Counted from the stretch's first letter, positions 8,634 through 17,296 are shown. The stretch: 27,944 nucleotides of DNA from Candidatus Hodarchaeota archaeon (GCA_016840025.1 JAEOTF010000046.1:1-27944), one strand, 5' to 3'. Translations and numbers: made by a program. The notes: generated by a model from the sequence alone, not told the origin.

Positions 8634-8973
8634 CAAGATTTATTAGATGGACGTATTGAAACTACTCTTTCAAATACAACAAACATACGTAAATTAATAT
8701 TACATCCATAAAAGGAGAATCAATTATATTAATACAATTATTGATGAGAGGAAAGCTTATAGAGCATATTTAATGAACTGATAACCTTAATTAATGAATA
8801 GAGAAGAATAGCATGACTGAGTCTTCGATATACCAACAGAAGGAAATTTCATTTTATTTATTGAAAGTTAATAATTGTATTTAATAACACTTGTACAGTC
8901 TAGAAAAGGGTTATAAGAACAAAATTTAATATTAAATGAGAGGATAAGTTCACAACAATCGGTGGTATTAAAA
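8634..8973. other. intergenic region between binding protein and dppB
   Basis: About 340 AT-rich bases without a coding stretch. It contains a plausible promoter for dppBCDF (listed separately) and GGTGGT at 8961-8966, the likely ribosome-binding site for dppB. Nothing else recognisable. Confidence 0.4.
8911..8918 (+). promoter_or_regulatory. TATA-like element for dppBCDF
   Basis: TTATAAGA preceded by a purine-rich GAAAAGGG, about 60 bases before ATG 8974. The implied leader of about 30 bases would include GGTGGT. It supports a transcript separate from the binding protein. Confidence 0.35.
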
Positions 8974-10056
8974 ATGGGTATGAAAGGATTTGTTTTACGT
9001 CGGGCAATTGACAGTATAATTCTTCTTGTTATAGCAATCTTATTCAACTTTGTACTCTTCCGGATGATGCCCGGTGATCCTACTATTGCACTATTAGGGA
9101 GAGAGACTCAACTTACAGCTTATCAACAAGCAGAAATTAGAAAACGTTACGGGCTTGACAAACCACTCCATGAACAATTCATCATTTATCTCCAGAAACT
9201 AGTAAAAGGCGATTTAGGGGTGTCCATTGATAGCTATAAACCGGTAACCGATGAAATATTTTCTTACAAGCTTTTTAATACGATGGTTTTGATGGGGACA
9301 TCGATTGTTATATCCTTCATTCTTGCATTAGTTCTTGGCACAATCGCTGCATCTAAATTTAAATCAAGAACCGATCTCCTGTTTATCTTTGTTACTCTTA
9401 CAGTTTATTCAACTCCAGTTTTTTGGATTGGAATGCTAGTCCTATTTATCTTCTTTGTACAATGGGAGAAGCTTTTTGGCGACCCTTTAGTTCCCATCGG
9501 CGGCTCACCTAGTTTTGAGCTTATAGGTCAAAAATATGGATATGAAATTACATCTCTATTTGGTCATAAATTGCAACTTAATATGGAAGTCCTTGGATTT
9601 CATTTGGGACCAATCGCATTTTCATTGGATTGGCTTCTAGAATTCCTCCATCACATGATTGGTCCAGTCTTTGCATTAACTTTGAGTTTCGTTGGAGGTT
9701 GGTTCTTAATTGCTCGTGATCAACTACTTGGTATCTTTACTGAAGACTATATGATGACCGCAGAAGCAAAAGGGATAAAGAATAAGCGAATTCTATTTGT
9801 TCATGCGCGAAAAAATGCAATGCTACCAATGGTTTCTGTTTTCGCCCTAGCTATGACGTATCTTGTAACAGGGGCAGCGTTAACTGAAACAGTGTTCTCA
9901 TGGGACGGTTTGGGTCGCCTTATCGTTCTAGCAACTACACAACAAGATTATCCGTTGCTTCAGGGATTATTCATCTTGGTTGCTATAGTCGCAATTTCTG
10001 CTAATTTTGCTGCTGATGTGCTTTATGCATATCTTGATCCTCGAATTCGGTATTGA
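8974..10056 (+). CDS. dppB: peptide ABC transporter permease, DppB/OppB type
   Basis: Integral membrane permease that forms the substrate channel together with DppC. The N-terminus shows the family pattern FVLRRAIDSIILLVIAILFN followed by FRMMPGDP and, after a gap, RYGLDKPLHEQF. About six membrane helices are visible, and the cytosolic coupling loop reads AEAKGIKNKRILFVHARKN with AMLP after it (EAA loop contacting the ATPase). The chain ends YLDPRIRY, the usual DppB terminus. It is somewhat longer than typical because of an insert around residues 175-210 (GGSPSFELIGQKYGYEI and following) in the extracellular loop. Start: ATG 8974 follows GGTGGT by seven bases; an in-frame GTG at 8962 overlaps that site and is less likely. 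The stop overlaps the ribosome-binding site of dppC. Confidence 0.93.
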   Translation: MGMKGFVLRRAIDSIILLVIAILFNFVLFRMMPGDPTIALLGRETQLTAYQQAEIRKRYGLDKPLHEQFIIYLQKLVKGDLGVSIDSYKPVTDEIFSYKLFNTMVLMGTSIVISFILALVLGTIAASKFKSRTDLLFIFVTLTVYSTPVFWIGMLVLFIFFVQWEKLFGDPLVPIGGSPSFELIGQKYGYEITSLFGHKLQLNMEVLGFHLGPIAFSLDWLLEFLHHMIGPVFALTLSFVGGWFLIARDQLLGIFTEDYMMTAEAKGIKNKRILFVHARKNAMLPMVSVFALAMTYLVTGAALTETVFSWDGLGRLIVLATTQQDYPLLQGLFILVAIVAISANFAADVLYAYLDPRIRY

Positions 10057-10063
10057 GGTGATT
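10055..10063 (+). promoter_or_regulatory. strong ribosome-binding site of dppC overlapping the dppB stop
   Basis: GAGGTGATT overlaps the dppB TGA and lies two bases before ATG 10066, extending along the anti-Shine-Dalgarno complement. It indicates translational coupling and gives the consensus used to judge the other starts in this window. Confidence 0.65.
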
Positions 10064-10065
10064 AA

Positions 10066-10983
10066 ATGACATCAACATCTGAGAGTCACTCTATAGAGTA
10101 TTTGGCACCGTCTTTAGTAACACGCTATAGAATCCGTTTTAGTCGTTTCTGGAAACTCTATACTGAAACCCCTTTTGGGCTTATCGGTATATTTTTGGTA
10201 CTTTTCTTTTTGTTGGTTGCCTTATTTGCTCCTATACTCGCTCCTTATGATCCCTTTAAGTTAAATACCGGGAATAAATGGGAAGGAGCTAGTCTAGCTC
10301 ATCCTTTCGGCACCGACCGGTTAGGCAGGGATATTTTCAGCCAAATGGTTTGGGGGACTCAAGTTTCGTTGTTAATTGGGGTAACAGCTGCGTTTATAGC
10401 AGTAGTAATTGGATCAATTGTCGGACTGGTTGCAGGGTACTATGGTGGATGGATAGATCAATTATTAATGCGTGTCACAGATTTCTTCATTCAAATCCCC
10501 GGCCTACCATTTATGTTGGTGGTAATTAGTATTTTCGGGGGTGGAGTACGGAATCTTGTTCTTGTAATTGGTCTTTTGGGGTGGACCGGGGTGGCTCGGG
10601 TTGTTCGCTCTGAAACTCTTTCTATCAAAGAACGAGCATTTATTGAAGCTACACGAGCTATAGCTGCAAAAGATCGGCACATTATCTTCGGTCATATTCT
10701 CCCAAACACTATCCCGCTCATTTTCGCTAATGCTATTTTGAGAGTTGTTGATGCTATTATTGCGGAAGCAGGTCTTAGTTTTCTCGGCTTTGGTGATCCA
10801 AACACATGGACTTGGGGAAAGGTACTAAACGAAGCACAGAGAATGGGAGAAAATGCGTTATTAATGGGTCGTTGGTTGCATTTTATCCCTCCAGGGTTAG
10901 CTATTATGTTTTTAGCTCTGGGTTTTTCCCTTATTAGTTTTAGTCTCAATGAAGTATTAAACCCACGTTTACGTAGGAGATAA
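10066..10983 (+). CDS. dppC: peptide ABC transporter permease, DppC/OppC type
   Basis: Second permease of the dipeptide/oligopeptide importer. The N-terminal cytosolic segment is followed by a first helix (FGLIGIFLVLFFLLVALFAP) and the family motif LAPYDPFKL; then HPFGTDRLGRDIFSQMVWGT, a hallmark of DppC. The coupling loop reads EATRAIAAKDRHIIFGHILP, where the usual Gly of the EAA motif is Ala. GLSFLGFGDPNTWTWGKVL and the ending LNEVLNPRLRRR are also typical. Length (305) is standard. The gene starts nine bases after dppB and ends three bases before dppD, so it belongs to one transcript. Confidence 0.94.
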   Translation: MTSTSESHSIEYLAPSLVTRYRIRFSRFWKLYTETPFGLIGIFLVLFFLLVALFAPILAPYDPFKLNTGNKWEGASLAHPFGTDRLGRDIFSQMVWGTQVSLLIGVTAAFIAVVIGSIVGLVAGYYGGWIDQLLMRVTDFFIQIPGLPFMLVVISIFGGGVRNLVLVIGLLGWTGVARVVRSETLSIKERAFIEATRAIAAKDRHIIFGHILPNTIPLIFANAILRVVDAIIAEAGLSFLGFGDPNTWTWGKVLNEAQRMGENALLMGRWLHFIPPGLAIMFLALGFSLISFSLNEVLNPRLRRR

Positions 10984-10986
10984 GGC

Positions 10987-11958
10987 ATGGCTATACTTGA
11001 AGTTAACTCCCTAGGTACTCATTACTTTCTTAAAGAGTCACGTGTTCGCGCTGCAGACGACGTTACTTTTACTGTAGAGCAAGGGAAAACACTTGGACTG
11101 GCAGGCGAGAGTGGATGCGGCAAAACTACAGTAGCACTCTCACTTTTGAGACTTCTTCCTTCTGCAGGTAGAATAGTTAAGGGAGAGGTGATACTAGACG
11201 AGGTGGACTTACTCAAACTTTCCAAAGAGGAAATGCGAAAAGTCCGTTGGAAAGACTTATCCTATATCTTCCAATATGCCATGAATGCTTTTAATCCTGT
11301 CATGAACGTAGGGGAACAGATTACCGAAGTACTATTTGAAAAAGAAGGAGATAATTGTACAAAATCAGAAGCTTGGGATAGGGTTCGTGATTTATTTGAA
11401 GTTGTTGGATTAGATCCAGATCGGGTTAAAAACTACCCCCATGAGTTTTCTGGAGGTATGAAGCAGCGCGCCGTCATTGCTATGGCTATGGCTTGTAATC
11501 CTAAGCTTATTATTGCTGATGAGCCAGTAACCGCTCTAGATGTTGTAGTCGAAAAGAAAATCCTTGAATTATTGGATAAGCTTCAGAAGGACTATAATCT
11601 TGCATTAATCTTTATTACCCATGATTTAAGCGTTATTGCAGATTGTTCTGATGAAGTTGGAATTATGTATGCAGGAAAACTTGTTGAAATAGGAAGTGCA
11701 ACGGACATTTTTTCTAAAGGGCTACATCCATACACTAAAATGCTAATCCGCTCATTTCCATCAATTTTAGGCGAGAAAAGACGTATTGAACCACTAGCAG
11801 GAATTCCACCCGATCTAGCGAGTCCACCTTCAGGATGTCGTTTTCATCCAAGATGTCCGATAGCCACCAAGGAATGTTCCAAAGAAGCACCGATATTTAA
11901 AGAAGAGAAGCCACGGCATTTGGTAGCCTGTTATCATGCTGGAGAGTTTAGTGTATGA
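10987..11958 (+). CDS. dppD: peptide ABC transporter ATP-binding protein, DppD/OppD type
   Basis: Cytosolic ATPase powering the DppBC channel. Walker A is GESGCGKTT (residues 40-48), Q-loop Q96, signature FSGGMKQR (154-161), Walker B LIIADE (174-179) with D-loop TALD, and switch H212 in FITHDL. The C-terminal oligopeptide-transporter domain contains C284, C290, C297 and C315 (GCRFHPRCP, then KEC and VAC); equivalent cysteines in some DppD proteins bind an Fe-S cluster. Length is typical. Its last codons overlap dppF as ATGA, indicating translational coupling. Confidence 0.95.
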   Translation: MAILEVNSLGTHYFLKESRVRAADDVTFTVEQGKTLGLAGESGCGKTTVALSLLRLLPSAGRIVKGEVILDEVDLLKLSKEEMRKVRWKDLSYIFQYAMNAFNPVMNVGEQITEVLFEKEGDNCTKSEAWDRVRDLFEVVGLDPDRVKNYPHEFSGGMKQRAVIAMAMACNPKLIIADEPVTALDVVVEKKILELLDKLQKDYNLALIFITHDLSVIADCSDEVGIMYAGKLVEIGSATDIFSKGLHPYTKMLIRSFPSILGEKRRIEPLAGIPPDLASPPSGCRFHPRCPIATKECSKEAPIFKEEKPRHLVACYHAGEFSV

Positions 11959-12968
11959 CTATCAAGCCTAGTACTGATATAAGGACTGTATTCCATGTCA
12001 CCGATCTCAGAAAACTGTATCCTGTACGAACAGGATTTCTTGAAAGTTTAACAGGGAAAAAGGAATACGTTCATGCTGTAGATGGAATCTCGTTTAATAT
12101 TCATAAAGGTGAGGTTTTGTGTCTCGTTGGTGAAAGTGGATCAGGGAAAACCACTACAGCCCGATTAATATTAAGATTAGATGATCCTACCTCTGGAGAA
12201 ATTCAATACACCTCTCCCTCTGGAGAAACTATAGACCTAGCAAAATTAAGACAAAGACATATCCGTAAATTTCGAAAAGACATACAGATAGTATTTCAAA
12301 ACCCATATGAGTCTTTAGATCCAAGGATGACTGTTTTTGAAATCTTAAGTGAACCTTTGCGAATAAATAATCTTTGTAAACGATCTGAAACCCCTGCAAA
12401 AATCTTTAATGCGCTGAATGAGGTTGGTTTGATTCCACCTGAAGATTTTTGTCTTCGTTTTCCTCATGAACTCTCGGGTGGTCAACGACAACGGGTCTCT
12501 ATAGCTCGCGCTTTAGTTTTCAATCCAGAATTCATGGTTGCAGATGAACCTGCAAGTATGCTTGATGCAAATACGCGAATTGAGATTCTTAACCTCCTAC
12601 TTGATCTTCAAGCTACCCGTAACATGTCTATTCTCTTTATTACCCATGATTTAGCTCAAGCTCGTTATATTGGCCATACAATCGTAATTTTATATCTTGG
12701 GAAGATAGTAGAAGTAGGTGATGTGGAAGCCGTTATCAAAACTCCGCGTCATCCGTATACAAGAGTTCTAATTTCGAACATACCTGTTCCTGATCCAGAT
12801 GCGAAAAGGGAACGAATAGATATTGAAGGTGAAATTCCTACAGCCATTAATCTACCTCCGGGTTGTCGTTTTGCACCACGGTGTCCTTTTGTCTTTGATA
12901 AATGTCATCAAGAAGAACCTGAGTTAGAAATGAAGAAAGGCCGTTTAACCGCTTGTTGGCTTGATTGA
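11955..12968 (+). CDS. dppF: peptide ABC transporter ATP-binding protein, DppF/OppF type
   Basis: Partner ATPase of DppD. Walker A GESGSGKTT (59-67), Q-loop in VFQNPYESLDPRM (the OppF-type pattern), signature LSGGQRQR (173-180), Walker B FMVADE (193-198), D-loop SMLD and switch H231 in FITHDL. The C-terminal domain repeats the Cys pattern of DppD: C304, C310, C317 and C334, in GCRFAPRCP and TACWLD. The ATG lies within the dppD stop (ATGA). The next gene begins nine bases downstream with its own site GAGGGT, so the transcript probably continues. Confidence 0.95.
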   Translation: MTIKPSTDIRTVFHVTDLRKLYPVRTGFLESLTGKKEYVHAVDGISFNIHKGEVLCLVGESGSGKTTTARLILRLDDPTSGEIQYTSPSGETIDLAKLRQRHIRKFRKDIQIVFQNPYESLDPRMTVFEILSEPLRINNLCKRSETPAKIFNALNEVGLIPPEDFCLRFPHELSGGQRQRVSIARALVFNPEFMVADEPASMLDANTRIEILNLLLDLQATRNMSILFITHDLAQARYIGHTIVILYLGKIVEVGDVEAVIKTPRHPYTRVLISNIPVPDPDAKRERIDIEGEIPTAINLPPGCRFAPRCPFVFDKCHQEEPELEMKKGRLTACWLD

Positions 12969-12977
12969 GGGTAAAAT

Positions 12978-13997
12978 ATGAAAAAACATGTATTTTTGAT
13001 AATAATTTTTGTAATGAGTGGATTAGTTGTTTCTGAAACCAATTCTACTATTAATGTGAGTAACAGAGAACGAATCCCAAGTCAATCCCCTAAATACATC
13101 ATGAACGTCACTGGTCTTGAGGCTATAGGCTTAGGAGTGGTTACTCCAATTAATATTAGTGTCACATTAATAGAATCAGTTGATCCAGTAACTGGTGTTA
13201 ATGTTACTATGGAAATTCCAAAGTTAGAACAAGTAGGAATGTATTTTGCAGAAGGAAATGCTTCTGAGTACACTCGTACTATGGTACTTGGAGATTTTTC
13301 TCCAGGTGAAACAAAATTGACATCTCTTCTTATCAATAGCACCGGTGAAAAGACATTCATGTTGGTAAAAACTTATCTATATGAAGAAGGGGTACAACAA
13401 TATATTACATATTATAGTCGAGACGATAAGGATTGGAGAGATGGCTGGTACGCAGTTTTTGGAATTGAACTAACAAAACCATACCTCAAATTTGAAGGAC
13501 CTCTAGAAACAAGAGAACAGGTTGTTCCCCGACTAAGGCTTATTGAAAATGAAGAAGCCACTTTGACATATCGAATTTCCAATACAGGAGATCCAGTCAT
13601 CAATCTTGTCATTTGGTATACGTCCCCTGACACCTTGCAGATTCTTGATATAAATGCTACAAATGTCCCTGTTTTGGAAAATAACACAGTTCTTACTATA
13701 GTGATTAAAGGTAAATGTACAGTAAATTATGCCTCACTGAAAAGATTTCATATCTTCATAAATGCAGATAATATTGCATTACGGGAAAGGGTTGTAAAGG
13801 TGCAGACTTATGATTGGTTTAACCCTTTCAAATTTGATAATGAAATAGTTATTATAACTTGGCCACTTATGCTTGGTTTAATGACTGTATTAACAGTATT
13901 ATTCATTAGATTTTATTGGAAGAAGCATAAAGAACGAGTCAGGATCACGAAAGAACTCGAGGAAAGATATGGTAGTGCTCTAGATATTCCTGAATGA
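12978..13997 (+). CDS. exported, membrane-anchored protein of unknown function in the dpp operon
   Basis: I do not recognise a named family. A signal peptide (MKKHVFLIIIFVMSGLVVSE) is followed by about 260 residues of extracellular beta-rich sequence. Two segments have the look of CARDB/BatD-type Ig-like domains: TPINISVTLIESVDPVTGVN near 55-75 and NEEATLTYRISNTGDPVINL near 190-210. Near the C-terminus is one membrane helix (EIVIITWPLMLGLMTVLTVL) and a short cytosolic basic/acidic tail (KKHKERVRITKELEERYGS). Many N-x-S/T sequons fit the outside location. It starts nine bases after dppF, with GAGGGT before the ATG, so it is cotranscribed with the importer. It may dock the binding protein or be an accessory subunit, but this rests only on position. 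A CT-rich tract after the stop may end the operon. Confidence 0.75.
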   Translation: MKKHVFLIIIFVMSGLVVSETNSTINVSNRERIPSQSPKYIMNVTGLEAIGLGVVTPINISVTLIESVDPVTGVNVTMEIPKLEQVGMYFAEGNASEYTRTMVLGDFSPGETKLTSLLINSTGEKTFMLVKTYLYEEGVQQYITYYSRDDKDWRDGWYAVFGIELTKPYLKFEGPLETREQVVPRLRLIENEEATLTYRISNTGDPVINLVIWYTSPDTLQILDINATNVPVLENNTVLTIVIKGKCTVNYASLKRFHIFINADNIALRERVVKVQTYDWFNPFKFDNEIVIITWPLMLGLMTVLTVLFIRFYWKKHKERVRITKELEERYGSALDIPE

Positions 13998-14086
13998 TAT
14001 TTCTTTCTCTTCTTGCCTATTTATCCCAGGTATACGATTAGGTTTTTATTGGATAGACAATAGTATCTTAGAAGGGATGTTCCATG

Positions 14087-14092
14087 GGTGAT
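14087..14092 (+). promoter_or_regulatory. ribosome-binding site GGTGAT deciding a TTG start
   Basis: GGTGAT, four bases before TTG 14097. The overlapping in-frame GTG at 14088 lies inside this site, so it is unlikely to be the start. Confidence 0.5.
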
Positions 14093-14096
14093 TGAT

Positions 14097-15512
14097 TTGA
14101 CTAAAACCGTTATATCTGTTCTAATCCTATTTTTAGCAATCAATTTCACAGTGAGTTTTCAAAAAATAGCTGTAAATGACGGTATTGAGAGAATTTCCTT
14201 AATAGAATTGAGTGGGAATAGTACTCAACGTAATTTAGCTCATATTCCAATAAATATCACTTCCGATATAGACTTTAATGCCCAAGATTGGTCGGGTAAT
14301 GGATCATCGGAGAATCCATTTGTCATAGAAAACCAAATTATTACTTCTAATGCAGATAATAAACCGTGTATTTCAATTTCTAATACTCGAATGTTTTTTA
14401 TAATTCGTAATTGTTATCTTACTCTATCAAACTATTCTTATGATCAAATTAATCCATCTGGTATTAGATTATATAATGTTACTAATGGTGTGGTTCATAA
14501 TAATACCTGCACTAGCTTAGATAATGATACTTGGACTTGGGAAGAATATTTTGGTATTGATCTTCTTGAATGTACAAGTAGTAAGATAATTAACAATATT
14601 TGTTTTAATCTTGGAACTGGTGTATCTATTAAATATTCAAGTGATATTACAGTGTCTGATAACACTTGTTATAATTCCATAGATAAAGAGGGCTATGAAG
14701 TTGCTGGTATCGAACTGAGGGACAGTAATTATATTAATGTGACAAATAATGTGTGTTACAATCTTGAAACAGGTATTTATGCAGTAGGTTGGGATAATAA
14801 TATTTCTAATAATGTCTGTTATAATAATTATGAGACAGGGATAATAGTTTTAGGAATGTACAACAACATTACGAACAATGTCTGTTATGAAAATGAATAC
14901 CACGGTATGTGGATTTATGATGGAAATCATATTATTAGCAACAACAGTTGTTACATGAATCTCGAAAATGGGATCTTAGTGGTAGCAGCCCATAACACTC
15001 TAATACAAAACAATTGTTCTTATAACGGGAAAAATGGAATCGAAGTTGTTTGGAATGATCATAATGATTTAGTAAAAAACTATTGTTGTTATAATAACGA
15101 CAATGGAATCTATCTTGGATGGACTGAATACAATTCTCTTAGTAAAAATACTTGTTGTGACAATGACGCGTATGGTATCTATGAAAACGTGGATTCTGCC
15201 CATAATTCCTTAGATTCAAACATTTTAGAAAATAACGGTAAAGGCAGTCATAAAAAAGCAGTAGATCATCTTGGAAATTTGCTTGAGACAGTAAGATTGC
15301 TTCTTACTATATTTGAATTTACGCGGTTTGTTATTGGAATCGGGGTTATTAGCTTCTTCATATACTATTTTGGCTTCTATCGTAGGAAAAAACGTATCCC
15401 GAGGGGTAGACAACCTCTCCCGATCACGCAATCACGTTTCTGTCTTCAATGTGGGTCATCTATCTCTACTAATGATCGATTCTGCAAACAATGTGGTAAG
15501 GAGCAAGCGTGA
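14097..15512 (+). CDS. NosD-like right-handed beta-helix surface protein with transmembrane helix and cytosolic zinc ribbon
   Basis: An exported protein with an N-terminal signal segment (TKTVISVLILFLAINFTVSF). The lead-in DWSGNGSSENPFVIE is shared with the NosD-type protein at 24-26.9 kb. About 300 residues of parallel beta-helix repeats follow, with turns of the form N-x-x-I-S-N-N-x-C-Y (for example NISNNVCYNNYETGI, NHIISNNSCYMNLENGI), unusually rich in Cys at a fixed repeat position. A transmembrane helix (FVIGIGVISFFIYYFGFY) is followed by basic RRKKR and a zinc ribbon, FCLQCGSSISTNDRFCKQCG, ending in the cytosol. The beta-helix domain may bind or process polysaccharide; no catalytic residues are identifiable. 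The gene lies about 100 bases after the dpp operon in the same direction. Start at TTG 14097 is chosen because of GGTGAT. Confidence 0.82.
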   Translation: MTKTVISVLILFLAINFTVSFQKIAVNDGIERISLIELSGNSTQRNLAHIPINITSDIDFNAQDWSGNGSSENPFVIENQIITSNADNKPCISISNTRMFFIIRNCYLTLSNYSYDQINPSGIRLYNVTNGVVHNNTCTSLDNDTWTWEEYFGIDLLECTSSKIINNICFNLGTGVSIKYSSDITVSDNTCYNSIDKEGYEVAGIELRDSNYINVTNNVCYNLETGIYAVGWDNNISNNVCYNNYETGIIVLGMYNNITNNVCYENEYHGMWIYDGNHIISNNSCYMNLENGILVVAAHNTLIQNNCSYNGKNGIEVVWNDHNDLVKNYCCYNNDNGIYLGWTEYNSLSKNTCCDNDAYGIYENVDSAHNSLDSNILENNGKGSHKKAVDHLGNLLETVRLLLTIFEFTRFVIGIGVISFFIYYFGFYRRKKRIPRGRQPLPITQSRFCLQCGSSISTNDRFCKQCGKEQA

Positions 15513-15616
15513 TTATTCCTGATCTTTCCCCTAGTATGTTTTATTGATTTCATCCAAAGTAATTTATAGACTATAAGGGAGAGAGTTCCTCATATTCTAT
15601 AAGGAAGAAAATAATT

Positions 15617-16141
15617 ATGAAATCTACTTCTTTAATGGGTTTATTTATGTACCTAATCCTAGGTATAATCATTATTACGCCAGTAGTAGCCAAAGAATTT
15701 ATTAATGAGACAGAAACGATTAATGAAGGCGAATATGCTAGTTTTTCGTTTTTTGGTGAAGCGTTTACCGAGATTGAATTGAGAATAGAAGTAACCTCGG
15801 GCGGCGCTGTTGATATGTTATTTATGGGTGAAGCAGGCTACGACATGTATTCCACTGCTTTTGCATCGAATGAATCTTCCACTTATATGTATTATAGTGG
15901 TGCTACATCGCTGAATGTGACAGAAGATGACCGTGGTATCGAATTACCCGCTAATCAAACTTACTACGTCGTCATCGAGAATGCTGATTTCGTAGACGAT
16001 GGAGCTATTTCAACAGGAACTGTGGAAGTAAAACTGTTAGTCACTACAAAAGAAGAAGAGGAAACGTCCGGCTTTGAATGGTTAGGGCTTGGATGTGCGC
16101 TATTATTAGCTGGAGTTATTCTTCTTCGCCAACGTCGATAG
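15617..16141 (+). CDS. small secreted PPC-like domain protein with C-terminal anchor
   Basis: A 174-residue exported protein. The signal peptide (residues 1-25, ending PVVAKE) is followed by one beta-sandwich domain whose features (INEGEYASFSFFGEAF, LRIEVTSGGAVDMLFM, ANQTYYVVIENAD) resemble pre-peptidase C-terminal (PPC)-like domains found in surface proteins of Asgard and other archaea. It ends in an acidic linker EEEET and the anchor SGFEWLGLGCALLLAGVILL with RQRR. The SGFE start of the anchor resembles the PGF-type anchor on the solute-binding protein. A separate short gene with no cotranscribed partner; a 100-base gap precedes it and 377 bases follow. Function unknown. Confidence 0.75.
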   Translation: MKSTSLMGLFMYLILGIIIITPVVAKEFINETETINEGEYASFSFFGEAFTEIELRIEVTSGGAVDMLFMGEAGYDMYSTAFASNESSTYMYYSGATSLNVTEDDRGIELPANQTYYVVIENADFVDDGAISTGTVEVKLLVTTKEEEETSGFEWLGLGCALLLAGVILLRQRR

Positions 16142-16518
16142 TTTCTAAGAAGATCCCTCCCATGATCATAAACTCTTAATCATGCTTACCAGTCTTTGAT
16201 AAGAGGTAGATAGTCGAAGTGTTGTCAATAGTCGAAGAAGAGATTCAATTTTACATCGATAAACTTACTTTTTCAGGCACACTGACTTATCCCAAGATAA
16301 ACAGATTAAATCCATCGCGCCTTCTTGCGATTTCCAGTAATTCTTATATCTGACCAAAGAAAAATACTAGTTGGATTTAAGAGAATTTGATTTAGTATTT
16401 CAAACGATATCAATCTCAGAAATGTAAAAATACCTTTGAAAAATATGGGGTAAGAAATATCTGACATACTACCTAAAATAGATCAGTTTTCTTAAAGATA
16501 GAAATTGGAGTTTGAAAA
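16142..16518. other. intergenic region with nothing recognised
   Basis: About 375 bases between two plus-strand surface-protein genes. I see no coding stretch, tRNA or clear repeat. GGAG at 16507-16510 may be the ribosome-binding site of the next gene. Confidence 0.4.
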
Positions 16519-17184
16519 ATGGATTCAATAACAAAAAGAAGTGCAATTATTCTAATTGTGATCATATATCTTTTTAGCTTGTCCGTTGGTACTTCTAACG
16601 CAAGCCCAGCGGCAGACACTGATATTTATGCTGACAGGGATACGTGGGTCAATAGTTTTTATCCAGATCAGTCATATGGAACACTAAGTGACCTCTATGC
16701 TGGTACTGGAGCATCTCTAACCCAGCTCTATCACAGCTATTTACACTTTGATATTAGTTCTTGTCAAGGAATCTCCGCAGCTACTCTATATCTTTATTGT
16801 AGTTTGACCCTTTATGGCGATTTTACTTTGAATATTCACATAGTAAATGGAACATGGGCTGAAGATATTGACTATACAGAACGACCAGTTTCTTTTAGTG
16901 CAATAAATACAACAATCCTTGCTTCTCCTGGCTGGTGCTCTGTTAGTATTACAGCAATAGCTCAGGACTGGGAAACTGGAAAATTAGATAACTTCGGAGT
17001 CCTTTTAGAAGCTGATACTACGGACAATTTTGCTGTATTTAATTCTAGAGAACATGGATCAAACAGACCTTATCTTGCTATTACAGCTACATCTGTCCCC
17101 GAGGGTAATCCAATAATTCTCTTTACTCCTGCTGCTTTATGCATTATGTGCTGCTTAATTTATTATAAGAAAAGAATAGATTAA
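16519..17184 (+). CDS. secreted DNRLRE/CBM96-like domain protein with C-terminal anchor
   Basis: Signal peptide at residues 1-29 (ending SNASPAADT), then one domain of about 160 residues with the layout of DNRLRE-type (CBM96-like) modules: DTWVNSFYPDQSYGTLSDLY near the start, SYLHFDISS, a W..DIDYTERP stretch, WETGKLDNFGVLLEA, and the family block FNSREHGSNRPYLAI at the end. These modules occur in extracellular enzymes and surface proteins and bind uronic-acid or other polysaccharides. There is no attached enzyme domain here. The C-terminus VPEGNPIILFTPAALCIMCC and following LIYYKKR is a PEF-CTERM-like anchor. Family assignment is fairly secure; the ligand is unknown. Confidence 0.82.
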   Translation: MDSITKRSAIILIVIIYLFSLSVGTSNASPAADTDIYADRDTWVNSFYPDQSYGTLSDLYAGTGASLTQLYHSYLHFDISSCQGISAATLYLYCSLTLYGDFTLNIHIVNGTWAEDIDYTERPVSFSAINTTILASPGWCSVSITAIAQDWETGKLDNFGVLLEADTTDNFAVFNSREHGSNRPYLAITATSVPEGNPIILFTPAALCIMCCLIYYKKRID

Positions 17185-17210
17185 AAGAGAGAAAGATTGG
17201 TTTCAGCTCT

Positions 17211-17232
17211 ATTTTATTTTCTCCTTTTTCAT
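17211..17232 (+). terminator. T-rich tract after the DNRLRE protein gene
   Basis: TTTTATTTTCTCCTTTTTC starts about 28 bases after the stop codon and fits an archaeal oligo-T terminator between convergent genes. Confidence 0.35.
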
Positions 17233-17262
17233 TCCTCTATTGTCTACTGTTGAACAAGGAAA

Positions 17263-17291
17263 CCTACACGCTTAAGCGGTGGGTAGTTCAC
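17263..17291 (+). mobile_element. hairpin resembling an IS200/IS605 right end (relic)
   Basis: The core CGCTTAAGCG (17269-17278) is a perfect palindrome. It extends to an imperfect stem from C17263 to G17283, with one bulged A at 17268 and one wobble pair, followed by TAGTTCAC. A bulged hairpin followed by GTGGGTAGTTCAC is what I know from right ends of IS200/IS605-family elements and the 3' end of their TnpB guide RNAs. No tnpA or tnpB lies nearby, so this would be a relic or a non-autonomous copy. It sits six bases before the end of the neighbouring hydrolase-like gene. Confidence 0.45.
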
Positions 17292-17296
17292 ATTAA

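Noticed and set aside
10491..10988. Three minus-strand frames opposite dppC
   Set aside because: dppC shows all family motifs across this stretch; the antisense frames overlap each other and resemble no family.
15313..15522. Plus-strand frame overlapping the end of the beta-helix/zinc-ribbon gene
   Set aside because: It is out of frame with the membrane helix and zinc ribbon, which continue the long gene without a break, and has no homology of its own.
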